Shown piece by piece: positions 1 to 11,406 of a DNA stretch of 64,000 bases (position 1 is its first letter; every line of letters begins with the position of its first letter). This DNA comes from Aedes albopictus (Eukaryota; Arthropoda; Insecta; Diptera; Culicidae), in NCBI RefSeq assembly GCF_035046485.1, contig NC_085136.1:79501734-79565733 (forward strand), read 5' to 3'. The notes under the pieces are model-generated. The model had not been told where the DNA came from. It was given only the letters and a program-made list of their open reading frames with translations, and did not search any database. A program made the position numbers and the translations under genes.

Positions 1-2460
1 CTCAATAGCGTATCTGCTACGAGATTCCACAAAAGTGGCAACAAGACTCCCCTTCAGGGCATCCACAAACACTCAATTTCCGAATCGCCGCTTGACGCAA
101 TGTCGAGAATAGGTGTCGGTTTGTTGAGCATTTGGTAAATCCAATTGGAAATCATTAGAGATATACCATGACCGCGTGGGGCTTCCAATATGGCATCGAA
201 AGGTACGTTGTCGAAGGCACCCTCAAAATCTAAGAAAACACCCATGAAAGATTGCTTTTGAGTGAATGCTTTCTCGATATCCTAAACAGCTTTGTGTAAA
301 ATAGTCAGTGGACTTACCAGATTGGTAGGCATGTTGGTTCACATGAAGAGGCACGTTGACCAGATGAACATCACGGATGTGATGATCGACAATGCGTTCT
401 AAGCATTTCAGAAGAAAATAGATCAAACTGATTCAGGCCTCTTTGCTTCTTCATACGACGCACGACCCACTTTCGGAATAAACTTTGAAGTTAGAATTTG
501 GGAATACACCCTGTAGCAAAACTGCAAACAATCAAACCTCTTTTGAAGCAAAATAGGAAATATCCCATCCGCTCAAGAAGATTCAAAACAAGCAAATCTG
601 TTTAGTGCCCATTCAATCGATTCTATAGTTACAATACTCCGAGCCAAAGCCAGGGAATCATAACTACAAGAAAAGACATCAGGTTCATCCAAAGATTTAA
701 TATCCACATATCGATAATCCTCTGTACTGTACTGAACAAGCATTACAAAACTTTCTCATCAGAGGAAGTGAAATCGCCATTTGGCAAACGAAGTTCGTTT
801 GCTCGGAAATTCTTAGATTTCACCAGGATTTTGTTCAATCGACTGACTTCACTCAAACTGGAAATATTTGTACAAAGGTTTTTCCAACCGGATCGTTCAG
901 CAGACTGACGAGCTTTCTGGTAGGCCTTGCGAAAGCCTCTGATCCAGCCAAACGTCGTCTGTTCCAACTTTTTCCACATTGTTTTCTGAGTTTCGCCAGA
1001 TCAGAACCACCACAGGGTTCCTCTTGTGGTCTTCACAAACCGCAGAGGGCAAGTTTCTTCGAAAGCTTCCATAATGTGGGTCGTTTTAGTATCAACGGAA
1101 GCATCTAAATCACTTGGAGTGTCAATAGATGGTAAGTACCTATGAAATTTGGTCGCAACCAAATCAGTAAAAAAAACCCAGGTTGTTGACCGGGGATTCC
1201 TGAAACGCATAGTTTGTGAAGAAACATTCAAGTGTTCAAAAAAGATGTAGCGATAGTCAGATAAAGATTCTTCATCATACACATGCCAATTGGTCAGCTC
1301 GTGACTAATTCTGCTAGCTAGAGCAAAGCGTTATGTCTAACACTTCCTCTCTAGCAGATACTATGAAGGTTGGGCGGATGCCTATGTTAAGTAATTCAAG
1401 ATCTGTACTACTTAAACATTCCATCAAACAGGAGGCTCTCAAGTTAATGTCTGAGCTGCCCCCGATGTTATGGTGAGCTTTAGCATCACTGCCAACAATA
1501 AGCAAAAGGCCTTTTGAAGTGCAGTATGCGATGACTTGCTTGAAAGCATCCGTAGGGGATAGTTCTTCATGCGGTAAATAAACCGAGCAATAGACATATT
1601 TGCTGATGAGGTTTCCAACAGATACATAAATTGTGACAGAACATACATCTCTGGTGGTTAACTCAGAGACGAGTGTAGCAACGATTCCATTGTGGACAAA
1701 CACACAGGCTCGAGGCATGACACGCGAGTTTGCTTTTTCACGCTTACTGAAAGTAGCAAACACCGGGTTCCCAAGCAGTCTTGTTAGTGATCGCAGTCTT
1801 TGACACCTTTTCGTCGATATTCGGCTGTTTTTGTCTCCGACATACGCAGCACAAGCAATGAAACTGAAGCAAAAAATGTCAAACGAATGCACTTGACCAT
1901 GATAGTATCTTTGGGAGACGGTTCGGCTTCTGTTATTCCTGTGTGTTTTTTTTTTTATAATGAGAGCTGTTTTTGCTATATGTGTATCGTATTCATTTTA
2001 ACAAGCAAGAATAATCTAATATTAACATTCACAATCGGAATTGGCTGAAAACCATGCGAAGAGCAAGAATTTAAACGAATGCCATCGTATCGGACGACAA
2101 TGATTTGACTCTTTTTTATGTTCACTGATCATCGTCCTACCGCTCGTGCTGTGTGTGAGAGGTAACGGTAGCGAGTGAGTGTAACAAAGCAAGCTGACAC
2201 ACGACCACAGCACCGAAGTGAAGGTAGTGAAAAGTGTCGAATGTTTACAAGATTGTTCAGAAGGTTTCCTAGATAGACATTCTCCTTACTTAGGCTTTAC
2301 CATTTTGCATAAGTCTGCATAGATTGATCGTTGCTGTTCTTTTATGCTGAAGATTGATCTGAGCTATCTTAACTGTAGCAGCAACTACCCAAACTAGGCA
2401 AGACCAAATACTTCACAAATCAGATCGGTATCGATTGAAAAACGCCAAAGACGAGGATAC
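1..2460 (-). mobile_element. Degenerate non-LTR retrotransposon (LINE-A copy 1), I/Jockey/LOA type
   Basis: Read on the minus strand, this is an eroded LINE ORF2 running off the left edge. An endonuclease-like piece lies at about 1892-1314 (motif GSDAKAHHNIGGSSD, then LDITL). A spacer with the SDYRYIFFE and CPLRFVKTTRGTLWW motifs is at 1282-1001, a linker piece at 979-743, and reverse-transcriptase palm blocks (FLDFEGAFDNVPF) at 245-54. Stops and frameshifts separate the pieces, so no intact ORF remains. The same sequence recurs at 29674-36275, which helps align both copies. About 1900-2200 does not align obviously with the second copy and may be an insertion. Clade placement (I/Jockey/LOA group) is by motif style only. 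Confidence 0.85.
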
Positions 2461-2497
2461 ACAGAATACACTGTGTAAATCGCATATGTTTTTTTTT

Positions 2498-3822
2498 ATA
2501 CAGCCATTCCATAGAAAAACGATATAGTGCATCTCCGATTGTCGTGAAACTTGGTGGGCTTGTAGTTCTTCGTAAATAATTAGACCCGTATTTTTTATTT
2601 CGTCATTAGGGTGACCAATTTTCATATAGGGTGGTCCAAAAAATTAAGGTTTTTCAAAACTAAAAATTTTCAAAAAATCGTATTTTTTGAACCAGTTAAC
2701 CGATTTTAAACTTCTTTTTTTTTTTGTTTGAAAGCTATTGAATTGTAGTTTTCAGGAAATATACGTTAAAGGGGCTAAAATGTAAAGAGTACTATAAAAT
2801 ATGCAAATATATTAGTTTTTTCACGTTTTCATGGTCTCGGGACCAAAGAGGTACCCTGGTTTTATATTTTTATCAGAAAATTCAGGAAATTTGGCGTAAC
2901 ATATCTAAAAATCAGAGATGTATGTATTTTAGTTTTTGAGATATGATTTTTTGAACCAGTTGACCGATTTTAAACTTCTTTTTTTTTGTTTGAAAGCTAT
3001 TGAATTGTAGTTTTCAGGAAATATACGTTAAAGGGGCTAAAATGTAAAGAGTACTATAAAATATGCAAATATATATTTGTTTTTTTCACGTTTTTATGGT
3101 CTCGGGACCAAAGAGGTACCCTGGTTTTATATTTTTATCAGAAAATTCAGGAAATTTGGCGTAACATATTTAAAATCAGAGATGTATGTTTTTTTAGTTT
3201 TTGAGATATGATTTTTTGAAAATAAAAGGTCGAATTTTCCCATACAAGACAAATTTGATTATATTTTGATACCTTATAATATTATGGATACCAAAACTAC
3301 CAGGAATCACTTTAAAAAGCAATACTATGCATAGTTTTATGAGAATTTGCAATTTGAAGCAATTTTAGAGTAGCTAGTACTAAAATACACGACTCTCTAT
3401 ATTCAAAAAATCATATCTCAAAAACAAAACAACATACATTTCTGATTTTTTGATATGTTACGCCAAATTTCCTGAATTTTCTGATAAAAATATAAAACCA
3501 GGGTGCCTCTTTGGTCCCGAGACCATAAAAACGTAAAAAAACTAATATATTTGCATATTTTATGGTACTTTTTACATTTTAGCCCCTTTAACGTAACTAT
3601 AATTCAATTGCTTTCAAACAAAAAAAAGAAGTTTAAACTCGGCCAACTGGTTCAAAAGTTACGATTTTTTGAAAATTCTTAGTTTTGAAGAACCTTGATT
3701 TTTTGGACCACCCTATATGAAATAAAAAATACGGGTCTAATTATTTCCGAAGAACTACAAGCCCACCAAGTTTCATGACATTCGGAGATGCACTATATCG
3801 TTTTTCTATGGAATGGCTGTAT
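2498..3822. mobile_element. Large foldback (long-TIR) element with duplicated arm
   Basis: The termini ATACAGCCATTCCATAG and its reverse complement lie at 2498 and 3822. The two arms pair over roughly 400 bp (right arm about 3395-3822). The left arm is longer because a 264-bp segment is tandemly duplicated (compare GAACCAGTTAACCGATTT at 2689 with GAACCAGTTGACCGATTT at 2953). The unpaired centre is about 3225-3395. The ends are flanked by TA-rich sequence, compatible with a TA target duplication of a mariner-like MITE. No coding capacity was seen. Confidence 0.85.
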
Positions 3823-3954
3823 ATCAATATTAACGAGATTTTTGTCCGGTTTTGATGAAATTTTTTGACTTTTCAAGAAAAACATATTGAGACTCGCAAC
3901 AAATCACTTAATTTTAAATCTTTATTCTAGCACACCTTTTTATGCACGGTTCTC

Positions 3955-4203
3955 AGACAGTTGGACCTGTTCCGGCCACGTAGCAGGCCAGAACTGGTTC
4001 CGGTAGGGGCCCAAAGGGGACACTTTCTGAATTTCACAGAACCACATCGTTCGACGGCCCAAATTTCATTATTTTTCATCTGGAGGTCAATAGGCACAGT
4101 GCCGATATCCGACAAAGAATCTGGCCTCTTTTGGCTATTCCGGAACCGGCTCCGGTAGAGGCCTAAAGGGGACACTTTATGAATTTCATAGAACCACATC
4201 GTT
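3955..4203. repeat. 152-bp tandem repeat, about 1.6 units
   Basis: The block beginning CGGTAGGGGCCCAAAGGGG at 4001 recurs as CGGTAGAGGCCTAAAGGGG at 4153. The same downstream ACACTTT.TGAATTTCA.AGAACCACATCGTT follows both times. The units contain GGTTCCGG-type partial palindromes. Period and palindrome style resemble the array at 14440-15020. Confidence 0.7.
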
Positions 4204-4700
4204 ACATGTTTTGAAATTTTTCTCTGACCAAAATTCTAATTTCTAGTACATATTTATTTGTAGGCATAAGATACTAGGTGAACTTCAGTTAGTAAAAAAT
4301 ACCAGCGATTTCGCCTCCTGCAGTGTGATAATCCTTCATGAATTTCTTTAGGCATGCCTTCAGAAGTGCCTTCTGAATTCCTCTATAAATTCCATCTGAT
4401 TTTTTTTTACGGAAGTTTTTTCTCAGATTCCTCATAGAGTTCATTCCTTATGAAAACGTTTTGTTAATTCATAGCGAATGAAGAAGTTGGAGTTTTATGA
4501 ACAACATTATCGCTCCGTTATTGCCCAGTTCTCAGCAATACAGTGTACTGGTCGCGTAGTGGTTGCGACTTGTGGATATGAATGCACTATTGAGGGACCG
4601 TAAGGATGAATTTGGTGAGATCGTATCAAGTTTATTTCTCAAATATACTTAACGCAAATCCACTACTGAACTTTGTTTCACTGTATTATGCGATAGGTAT
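4204..4700. other. Intergenic AT-rich sequence
   Basis: I see no gene, terminal repeat or recognisable element here. A short TC-rich stretch near 4350-4450 resembles the low-complexity tracts found elsewhere in the window. Confidence 0.4.
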
Positions 4701-4708
4701 CGATATTA

Positions 4709-4960
4709 CTATTGTCTCGTTTCAGAGGGCGAGTAATGGCGCTTACATAAGCCAGGGCTCAAGAGGGAATACCTGTGTCCCATCCCAGGAGATCTCATGG
4801 AGTGTACACTAACCCTCTTAGCTAAGTCACTCCCAACGATTTTGTAGTCCAAAATAAATATAATCCAAACTTGGTATACAGGGCGGCAAACTTTGTATAC
4901 AAGGCGGTCTCGTACCAACTCGTTCTTTAACTGTACTGTATAATAACGTTGCACAGTAGG
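4709..4960. mobile_element. Fragment shared with the 24877-26684 LINE-like element
   Basis: The segment GTTTCAGAGGGCGAGTAATGG through GTCACTCCCAACG (about 4718-4840) is a diverged copy of 26157-26265 (CAGAGACCGATTAATGGCGG to GTCACTCCCAACG). It is therefore probably a piece of the same element family's 3' region. No coding sequence. Confidence 0.5.
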
Positions 4961-5099
4961 TCTGGCCGCTTTAATGCTTGTAATACATCTTAAATGTGCT
5001 CCAAACGTTAATAATGATACGAGAAATGATAGAAGTAGTCGATTTTATCATTTTCCAGGATTCTTTAAATGAAAGGCTGTGTATGTGTAGACTGGAACT

Positions 5100-5530
5100 G
5101 GACTAGACTAGACAAGATTCCTTCTGCAGTTCGTACCAAGATTCATTCAGGAGCTCCTTCTGGAATTCTTTCAGGAGTTCCTTCAGAGATTGATCTAAGA
5201 GTTCTTTCCATGATTTCTCCAGAGGTTCATTCGAGGAACCCCCAGGTGTTCCTACTAAAAGTACTCCAGTAGTTTCTCCTATTCTTCCTGCGGGAATTAA
5301 TTCTGGGAAGGCTCAAAAAGTTTCTTTTTAGATTCGTCAAGAAATTTCTTTTAGGATTTCTGTTTTTTTGAGAATTCCTCCAGTAATTCTTTCTTCAAAA
5401 GTTTCTCCTGTGATTTTTCAAAGAGTTCTTTCTGATATTCCTCAACCAGTTTCTTGGAGTTCTTTCTTGGAGATCCTTCGATACGGATTTCTTCAGGAGT
5501 TCCTTTACGAACATCTTGGCCACCCTCTGT
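5100..5530. repeat. Degenerate TC-rich GGAATTCC-type low-complexity tract
   Basis: Imperfect units such as TTCTTTCAGGAGTTCC and TTCCTCCAGTAATTC, 12-15 bp long, are repeated without exact conservation. This is one of several such tracts in the window. Any ORF here is a by-product of unit lengths divisible by three. Confidence 0.6.
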
Positions 5531-5649
5531 ATATGAAGACACGCTTTTTTTAGTAAAAAAACAAATTTTAAAACTCTTTCTCAACGTACGTTTGAAATGT
5601 AAAATGTAACAGATTCACAGTAAAAATTCAGCTCAGAGTTCAAAGGTTT

Positions 5650-6120
5650 TTGAGTCATTTGGTCGAATGCCGCTAGATCCAATGTCGTTTGGCCGAATGC
5701 TATTTGGCCAAAAAAGGATTCATGAACTTGAGTAATCAATCATGCCACTGTTCTCCACATCAGTATAACTCTAAAGAGCAGCCTATGAATTAAAGAAGGA
5801 GAAATCTCTGATAAAATATTGGCCGTTTTAGTGCCAACTAATCTCTGTACTGATAAAACTGGAAAGAATAGCCCAAGATTCAAAGAAGGAATTATTTGGG
5901 ATCATCATATTGGCGGCTAGAATGTCAAAAAGTTCCTCTGAATTATTAATTATGTCTTTTTTTTTTTTTTTATTTGTGAATTTTAACTTAATGCTAATTC
6001 TTCACACCGAATTATGTCTATTATAATTCGGCCAAACGACCCATTCCACCAGATGGCATTTGGTCAAATAGCGTTCGGCCAAACGACAGTGGGCCAAATG
6101 AAATTCGGCTAATTGGCTGT
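5650..6120. mobile_element. MITE of the TTTGGCCGAATG family, copy 1
   Basis: Both ends carry clusters of the motif TTTGGCCGAATG/CATTCGGCCAAA in inverted orientation (5653-5715 and 6035-6116). The core has TGCCACTGTTCTCCACATCAG near 5750 and GATTCAAAGAAGGAATTATT near 5880. Related copies are at 7728-8033 and, reversed, at 39664-40335. Confidence 0.75.
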
Positions 6121-6124
6121 GGCA

Positions 6125-6690
6125 GAAGGAGTCACAGATGGAATTTATTAAGGAACCCTTGCACAAATTCCTTCAGATATCTCATGGAAGATGTTAAGGG
6201 AAATCACAGCAGGAAATGATGGAGAAGTTTCAGTAGAAACTAATGAAGCAATTCCAGCAAACGTATCTGGAGGTATTCCAGGAATTCCTGAAGGTATATC
6301 TAGAGAAAACATTGGACAAACACCTGAATAAATAACTATAGAAAATATTAGAGCAATCCTTTGAGAAATACCCATAGAAATATCCGTAGAAATCTTAAGC
6401 GGAATCCTTGGTGAAATTTCTGGAATAAATCCTGGAAGCATACCATTTCTGAAGTAATTACATGAAGAATTCACAGGGGAATCCTAGGACGAGTTCCCAG
6501 AGAAATTCCTGGGGCATCCTTAAAATGGAATTGCTAGAGTATCCATAGCAGGATTTACCAGTTGAAGTTCCTGAATTAATCTCGGCAAATCCTAACTGAT
6601 TCCTGCAGCAATCCCAGCAAGAATCGCTATAGATATCCCATGAGAAAAACTCTCTAGGAATTCCTAGAAGAATCCCATTAAAAATTTCTT
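6125..6690. repeat. Degenerate GGAATTCC-type low-complexity tract
   Basis: Runs of loosely conserved 12-15-bp units, such as GGAATTCCTGAAGGTAT and GAAATCCTTGGTGAAATT. No gene: the apparent minus-strand ORF at 6148-6474 encodes only Ile/Pro/Ser-rich repeat translation. Confidence 0.6.
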
Positions 6691-6849
6691 GAAGTGAATC
6701 GGTTAAAAATTGACAGAGTTATAGCAGCAAGTGCCCAAAATAGGTCCCAAATGGTCCCAGACTCTACCTACTTGAACTGGGAACATGACCTCAAAAAAAA
6801 AAACGACATAGATCGCAAAGAAAGGTCTCTTATGAATATTTTTCAATCA

Positions 6850-6965
6850 TTAGTGTCCGACCATAAACTACGTAAGCTCTTGGGGTTTGAAGGCACGTTC
6901 TGACCGAAATCTACGATTCATGCAAATTTCGCAATTTTGTCCAAATAAAAGTCTACGAGAGTGGT
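6850..6965. mobile_element. Partial MITE with GTCC.ACCATAAACTACGTA terminus
   Basis: GTCCGACCATAAACTACG at 6858 matches the terminus of the complete MITE at 24465-24615. The following AAAGTCTACGAGAG is shared with 10066. The right terminus is not recognisable. Confidence 0.45.
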
Positions 6966-7045
6966 AGATTGTCAAAAATGAATAAATATGGATATTTTAC
7001 CAAGATCATCGGCCTTGTATAAGTTGGTATAAAAAAAGACATTTT

Positions 7046-7200
7046 CCCAGTCAACAAGTGATCGTATAAGATGTTGCATAGGATGATAAAGTGGAGGCGA
7101 TATGCGTACATTTTACATACGCCTAAATGGAGGCTTGCACGCATATGGCCTCCACTTTATCATCTTATGCAACATCTTATACGATTACTGGTTGTCTGGG
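7046..7200. mobile_element. 155-bp MITE, CCCAGTCAAC family, copy 1
   Basis: Terminal inverted repeats of about 35 bp start CCCAGTCAACAAGTGATCGT on the left and mirror as ATACGATTACTGGTTGTCTGGG on the right. The centre (GTGGAGGCGATATGCGTAC) is also palindromic, so almost the whole element folds. A sister copy lies at 17362-17516. Confidence 0.85.
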
Positions 7201-7319
7201 TTGTTTGTTTTGCTACGAAATAGTCATTCATGCAACAAGTTGCAAAATGTTGATGTTCTCAGCTCGAGTCGTACATTAAAATTCAATGAGGCTTGCCATA
7301 TATTTCAAACTTACTTTGA

Positions 7320-7560
7320 AAATGACATTCAGTTCACTGGTTTCCAAGATATGACAGTTTAAAATTAGTTGCCTAAAAATAGTGTTTTACGAGAACAGCT
7401 CTAGCTTCGCGAAAGATTAACCAATCGAGTACAAAATGTACCAATGAGGCACATATAATAGGTTGGCAAACAGTCAAAATTTGATAATTTTTGATGCACT
7501 CTATGAAAAGTTAAAGGTTGTTGAACTTTTTTGTGAGAGAAGAAAAATTGCCTACCCCAT
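7320..7560. mobile_element. Partial copy of the 17535-17935 foldback element
   Basis: 7320-7560 is the diverged reverse complement of about 17535-17760. Shared blocks include CAGTTCACTGGTTTCCAAGATATGACAGTT and the TGATGCACTCTATGAAAAGTTA segment. Only one arm and part of the loop remain here. It sits directly beside the same MITE family (7046-7200) that neighbours the complete copy at 17 kb. Confidence 0.7.
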
Positions 7561-7727
7561 ACATTTTGGCTACCCCTATATATGAAGATTTGTTATTTCG
7601 AGTAAAAATCAATTTTAAAACTCTTCCTCAACGTATGGTTGAAAAATAAGATGCTATAGATTCATAGTAAAAATTCAGCTCAATCCCGTGTATTATTACG
7701 AAGATTTTTGGTTCATTTTGTTCAATG

Positions 7728-8033
7728 TCATTTGGCCGAATGCCGTTTCGCCGAATTCTGTTCGGCCAGAAAAGCACTTAAGATCTTGAGCAATCATGCC
7801 ACTGTTCTCCACATCAGTATAACTCTATAGAACAGACTATGATTTAAAGAAGGAGAAATCTCTGATAAAATATTGGTCGTTTTAGTGCCAACTAATCCCT
7901 GAACGGTAAAACTAGAAAGAATAGCCTAAGATTCAAAGAAGGAAATATTTGGGATCTGCATATTGTCAGTTAGAATGCCAAATAGCGTTCGGCCAAACGA
8001 CATTTGCCAAACGAAATTCGGATAAATGGCTGT
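7728..8033. mobile_element. MITE of the TTTGGCCGAATG family, copy 2
   Basis: The left end has TTTGGCCGAATGCCG at 7730. The right end has AGCGTTCGGCCAAACGACA at about 7984. The internal sequence GCCACTGTTCTCCACATCAG and AAAGAAGGAGAAATCTCTG match copy 1. The copy is shorter than copy 1 because the segment before the right cluster is deleted. The flanking sequence GGCTGTGGC.GAAGGAGTCACAGATGG at 8025-8056 matches that after copy 1 (6113-6140), so the two loci may be a segmental duplication. Confidence 0.75.
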
Positions 8034-8039
8034 GGCTGA

Positions 8040-8600
8040 AGGAGTCACAGATGGAATTTCTGAAGGAACCCTTGCAGGAATTCCTTGAGAAATTTCATGA
8101 CAGATTTTTAAAGAAATCCCAGCTGGAAATCTTAGACGGAAGCCTGAGTAGAAACTAATGAAGCAATTCCAGCAGAAATATGTGGAGGAATTCCTGGAGG
8201 AATACCAAGAGGACTATTCGTAGAAATCTTAAGTGAAATCTTTGGCGGAATTGCTGGAAGCATACGTCTACAAGAATTCTGAAGTATACACAGGAGGAAT
8301 TCATAGAGTAGAATTGTTAGAGTAACCATAGCAGGATTTGTTTGAGGTATCCCAGTTGAAAACACTAATGAATCCCTACAAATCCCAACAAATTCCTACA
8401 GCAATCCCAGCAAGAATAGGTGGAGGAATCCCAAGAGGAAACCCTTGAGAAATACCAAGAGGAAATAATATAAGAATCTTATGAAGATCACCATTGGAGA
8501 AATCTCTGGAAGAATTCTAGCAGGATCTGCAACCTGGAAGCATGAATTCCAGAAAGAATACAGGAAGGAATACCTGGATGAATCTCTAGTACGATCAGTG
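8040..8600. repeat. Degenerate GGAATTCC-type low-complexity tract
   Basis: Loosely repeated 12-15-bp units such as GGAGGAATTCCTGGAGG. It follows the MITE copy in the same way as the tract at 6125. No gene. Confidence 0.6.
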
Positions 8601-8640
8601 CGGCCCGGATTAAGGATTGTGGGTGCCCGACGCCGAAGTC
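8594..8640. mobile_element. hAT-like terminal fragment
   Basis: CAGTGCGGCCCGGATTAAGG followed by ATTGTGGGTGCCCG resembles the end of a non-autonomous hAT element. The reverse complement (CCCCCACAATCCTTAATCCG) is at about 50340-50360. Only one end is visible in each place. Confidence 0.4.
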
Positions 8641-8753
8641 CCTTCGGAACTAAAAAAGCAAAGAACAAAAAAAAAACTTTTTCTTTGTTTTCGAACAGTT
8701 ACTTGAGCAATGTGAAAAATAAATGTGCAGCAACCAAAAAAGATTGCTTAATC

Positions 8754-8820
8754 ATTAGGGTCCGTCCACAAACTTCGTAGATTCTTGGGGGACAGGGTGG
8801 TGTGAATGGGGTTGGACCCA
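8754..8820. mobile_element. Partial MITE with GGGTCCGTCCACAAACTTCG terminus
   Basis: The sequence GGGTCCGTCCACAAACTTCG and the following TAGATTCTTGGGGGACAGG are a diverged match to the left terminus of the MITE at 24465 (GGACCCGTCCATGAACTATG). The other end was not found. Confidence 0.45.
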
Positions 8821-9189
8821 ACTAACATTTATTGTGAATGTAAACGTCAACAAAGCGTCCCTAATACGGCTTGATGCTGAGTTACTGTGTTGTACATATG
8901 GACGGAAGCTTCTATGCAAGCCCTATACCAATGAATCTGGCGAACTTAATCAGCTTGTACATGCTGTGCGATCAGCTTCTATGCCACCTAGTCATAGCTC
9001 TTTTCTAGGCTCCTATGTAACCACTAACTGAATTACATCTTGAGAAGGCGCTTTTTCAGCCTTTTCGCAATTGTTAAATAATAGTTTTACGGCATCCTCA
9101 AATTAAACGATTAAATATAATTAGGTTATGGATACCGTGACGCAATACATGTGAAACTGGAATTATCACTTTCAAAATTGAATAACTAA

Positions 9190-9275
9190 AGTACTTGCCG
9201 CTACTTGGAATCGAACTCCCGATCTCCGTATCCACTGGTCCCGATGATGTCCTCGCTGCCACACTGCTATATATA
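9190..9275 (-). mobile_element. tRNA-derived SINE head or tRNA-like fragment
   Basis: On the minus strand, CAGTGTGGCAGCGAGGACAT followed by GGGAGTTCGATTCCAAG mimics the A and B boxes of a tRNA promoter. Spacing fits, but no cloverleaf acceptor pairing was seen. A SINE or tRNA pseudogene is therefore more likely than a functional tRNA. Confidence 0.35.
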
Positions 9276-9388
9276 AATAACATAGAAAATAGCCCGTTTT
9301 GTTTTACTCCAGACAAGGCTTCATAATTGTGCCACAAGAAACCTTACCCAACTTCATCTTGCTGTAAAAGCTTGTGAAACGTCAAACG

Positions 9389-9825
9389 CAATAATGTTTA
9401 CATTGAACAAGCTGTGTGGTTGCGCCAACAGATTCTTCTTCACAGCTTCTAGCTGAAAGAGTGTTCTTTAAACGGCTACAAAGCGCTGCTGTTTTGTGAT
9501 TTGGCAACATTACAAAACGTACTGTATAAAAGCAGCTGTTGTAGTGGCTGGGACTCTTCCTCGATTTGCACATCTTCCGGAAAATCTTCCGGCATTGAAT
9601 TAACAATAATGTTTACATCCGACAAGCCGTGTTGGTAAACCAACAGTTTCTTTATTACGGCTTCTAGCCGTAATGAAATCGCATAACGGCCTTTAAAGCG
9701 CTGCTGGTTTGGGAATTTGTCAGTATAACGAATTGCACTGTATAGTAGCAGCTGTTTTGTTAGTGGGGACTCCTATTCGATGTGTTCAAGTTTTCACATC
9801 TTCCGGGAAATCTCCCGGAGTTGGA
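9389..9825. repeat. Two-unit tandem duplication, about 215 bp
   Basis: CAATAATGTTTACAT at 9389 and again at 9604 starts two diverged units. Both contain GCTTCTAGC, AAAGCGCTGCTG, AGCAGCTGTT and CACATCTTCCGG in the same order. The copies are clearly homologous but well diverged. Function unknown. Confidence 0.7.
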
Positions 9826-10420
9826 ATAGAGTGGAGTAAAGGCAGCCCCAGTGGATTTCTGAAAACCGAGTTTGGTAGCTGGATGGTGCTTGTTTTGCAG
9901 TCGTGTATTAGCTTATGATTTATATTTGACTAGCTTTCCTTTTATTCAGCGTTGACTGCTTTTACTCGATGGTTACACAACAGAAAGCAAATGACTGAAG
10001 CTTATAGCGCTGAAAATGTTAGTTGGGGAGGCAAGTTTTGGTCAATGTCTATAATTATGTATGAGCAAAAGTCTACGAGAGGGTAGGGGGAGTCAGAGAT
10101 TATCAAAAATGGGTAAGTATTGATACTTTATCAAGATCACATGATTTCTATAGGCTTGTAAAAATAAAGACGTTTTAAATCTACCAACAGCCCAGTCAAA
10201 CGCCTATATTCCCGTTCATAACCACGTATGAAGATAAAGGTGTATGACCTGTATTCGAAGGTACATAAGAATAACTAGCCAGTATGCAGAGCAGCCGACT
10301 AGATATTCCTGTACTGTGAAAAACCGGTACCCTCTCGTGCCAAGTTAATTAGTTTGCCGTCAAGTCAGACAAACTTGTTCAAATTTGTACGAAAGCAAGC
10401 TGATAATCTTGCTTTGAACC
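9826..10420. other. Intergenic sequence with small repeat fragments
   Basis: 10066-10160 (AAAGTCTACGAGAGGG onward) matches 6947-7040, and 10192 onward (CCCAGTCAAA) resembles the CCCAGTCAAC MITE end. Otherwise I see nothing recognisable. Confidence 0.4.
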
Positions 10421-10874
10421 TTGAGTTTCACACCAACAACCAACAACCTGTTAATCCCAATGCACGCGACAATCAACTCGCACTTGGTGAAATTCCGTTT
10501 TGAAGTCTTTATTTCATTCGCCACATATGTCACACTACAGTCCAGCATGAATCTGATTACCCCACTGACATCGAATGCATACCACGCAGCCAACATCACG
10601 CACCAGCCAGCCAGCCCACCGAACCCAACCAAAGACACCTTTCTTTTCTCTTGGTTGTTGTGGGACGGAGAGCAGCTCGCACCCGCACGCGTTTCCCACA
10701 CCTGGGTGCTCCACAAAAAACAACCGTTCAGTTCCGAAGAAAGTAAGTGAAGTAACTGTTGTTTATAATCGGTCGCGTGTCATATTTTTATGCGACCAAG
10801 TTCCCAAGGCTGACAAGCAAAACCGAACCCGGAACGCTCGAAAGCAACCTGAATCATAATCATCATCACTCACT

Positions 10875-11406
10875 TGGCGGTGTTCTACACCTGGCTCTTG
10901 GCTCGGCTGGACTCAGATGGGGAATTCCGGTGGATCTGCTTTCACTTTGCGCGTCAATTAGCAGCGACAACCTTTCGGCATCCTCTCCTTATCAAAAAAC
11001 GGTGCTGGAATAATATTTTCCTCCGCAAGTCACAGCGAACGCTTGGCAGTTAGACGACGACGACGACGACGGCGAAGACGACTTATCACCGATGATTTCG
11101 CGAACCCTGGGAATAACCGGTCTGCCTTCCAATCACTGTTGTTCTATCCCCGAAGATCATTCGTTGCGAAAGTTTGGTTTTTAGGGTATTCCAACTAATC
11201 TTCAACCGATAATCGCACAGATCGTCGTCGCACTCCGCACTAATAATCACGTGTCTTTCACCAACGGTCACCGACAGTGTTTAACTTTCGCGCACACACA
11301 CACCACCGGTGGACAACCCACTCTGAACTGCTGAATCTTCCGGAGGTACTAGGTACTAGGTAGGCTAGAAAACGCGTCCGAACGATCCGACCGATCGTTG
11401 CCAACT
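10875..11406 (-). ncRNA. Probable 5'-noncoding first exon of a minus-strand host gene
   Basis: This GC-richer block lacks repeat features and lies directly downstream (minus strand) of a canonical arthropod core promoter at 11403-11440. Reading from the predicted start at 11406, it contains a run of GAC/CGT triplets (11054-11075) and no long ORF. It ends at a strong splice-donor match, CCAA|GTGAGT, at 10875/10874. I infer an untranslated leader exon of about 530 nt. The coding exons would lie further left but none was recognised. It could also be an unspliced noncoding RNA. Confidence 0.4.

Noticed and set aside
10360..10750. Overlapping 110-118-codon ORFs on both strands
   Set aside because: No domain, no conserved motif and no convincing splice context. 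GC-richer composition alone explains the open frames.
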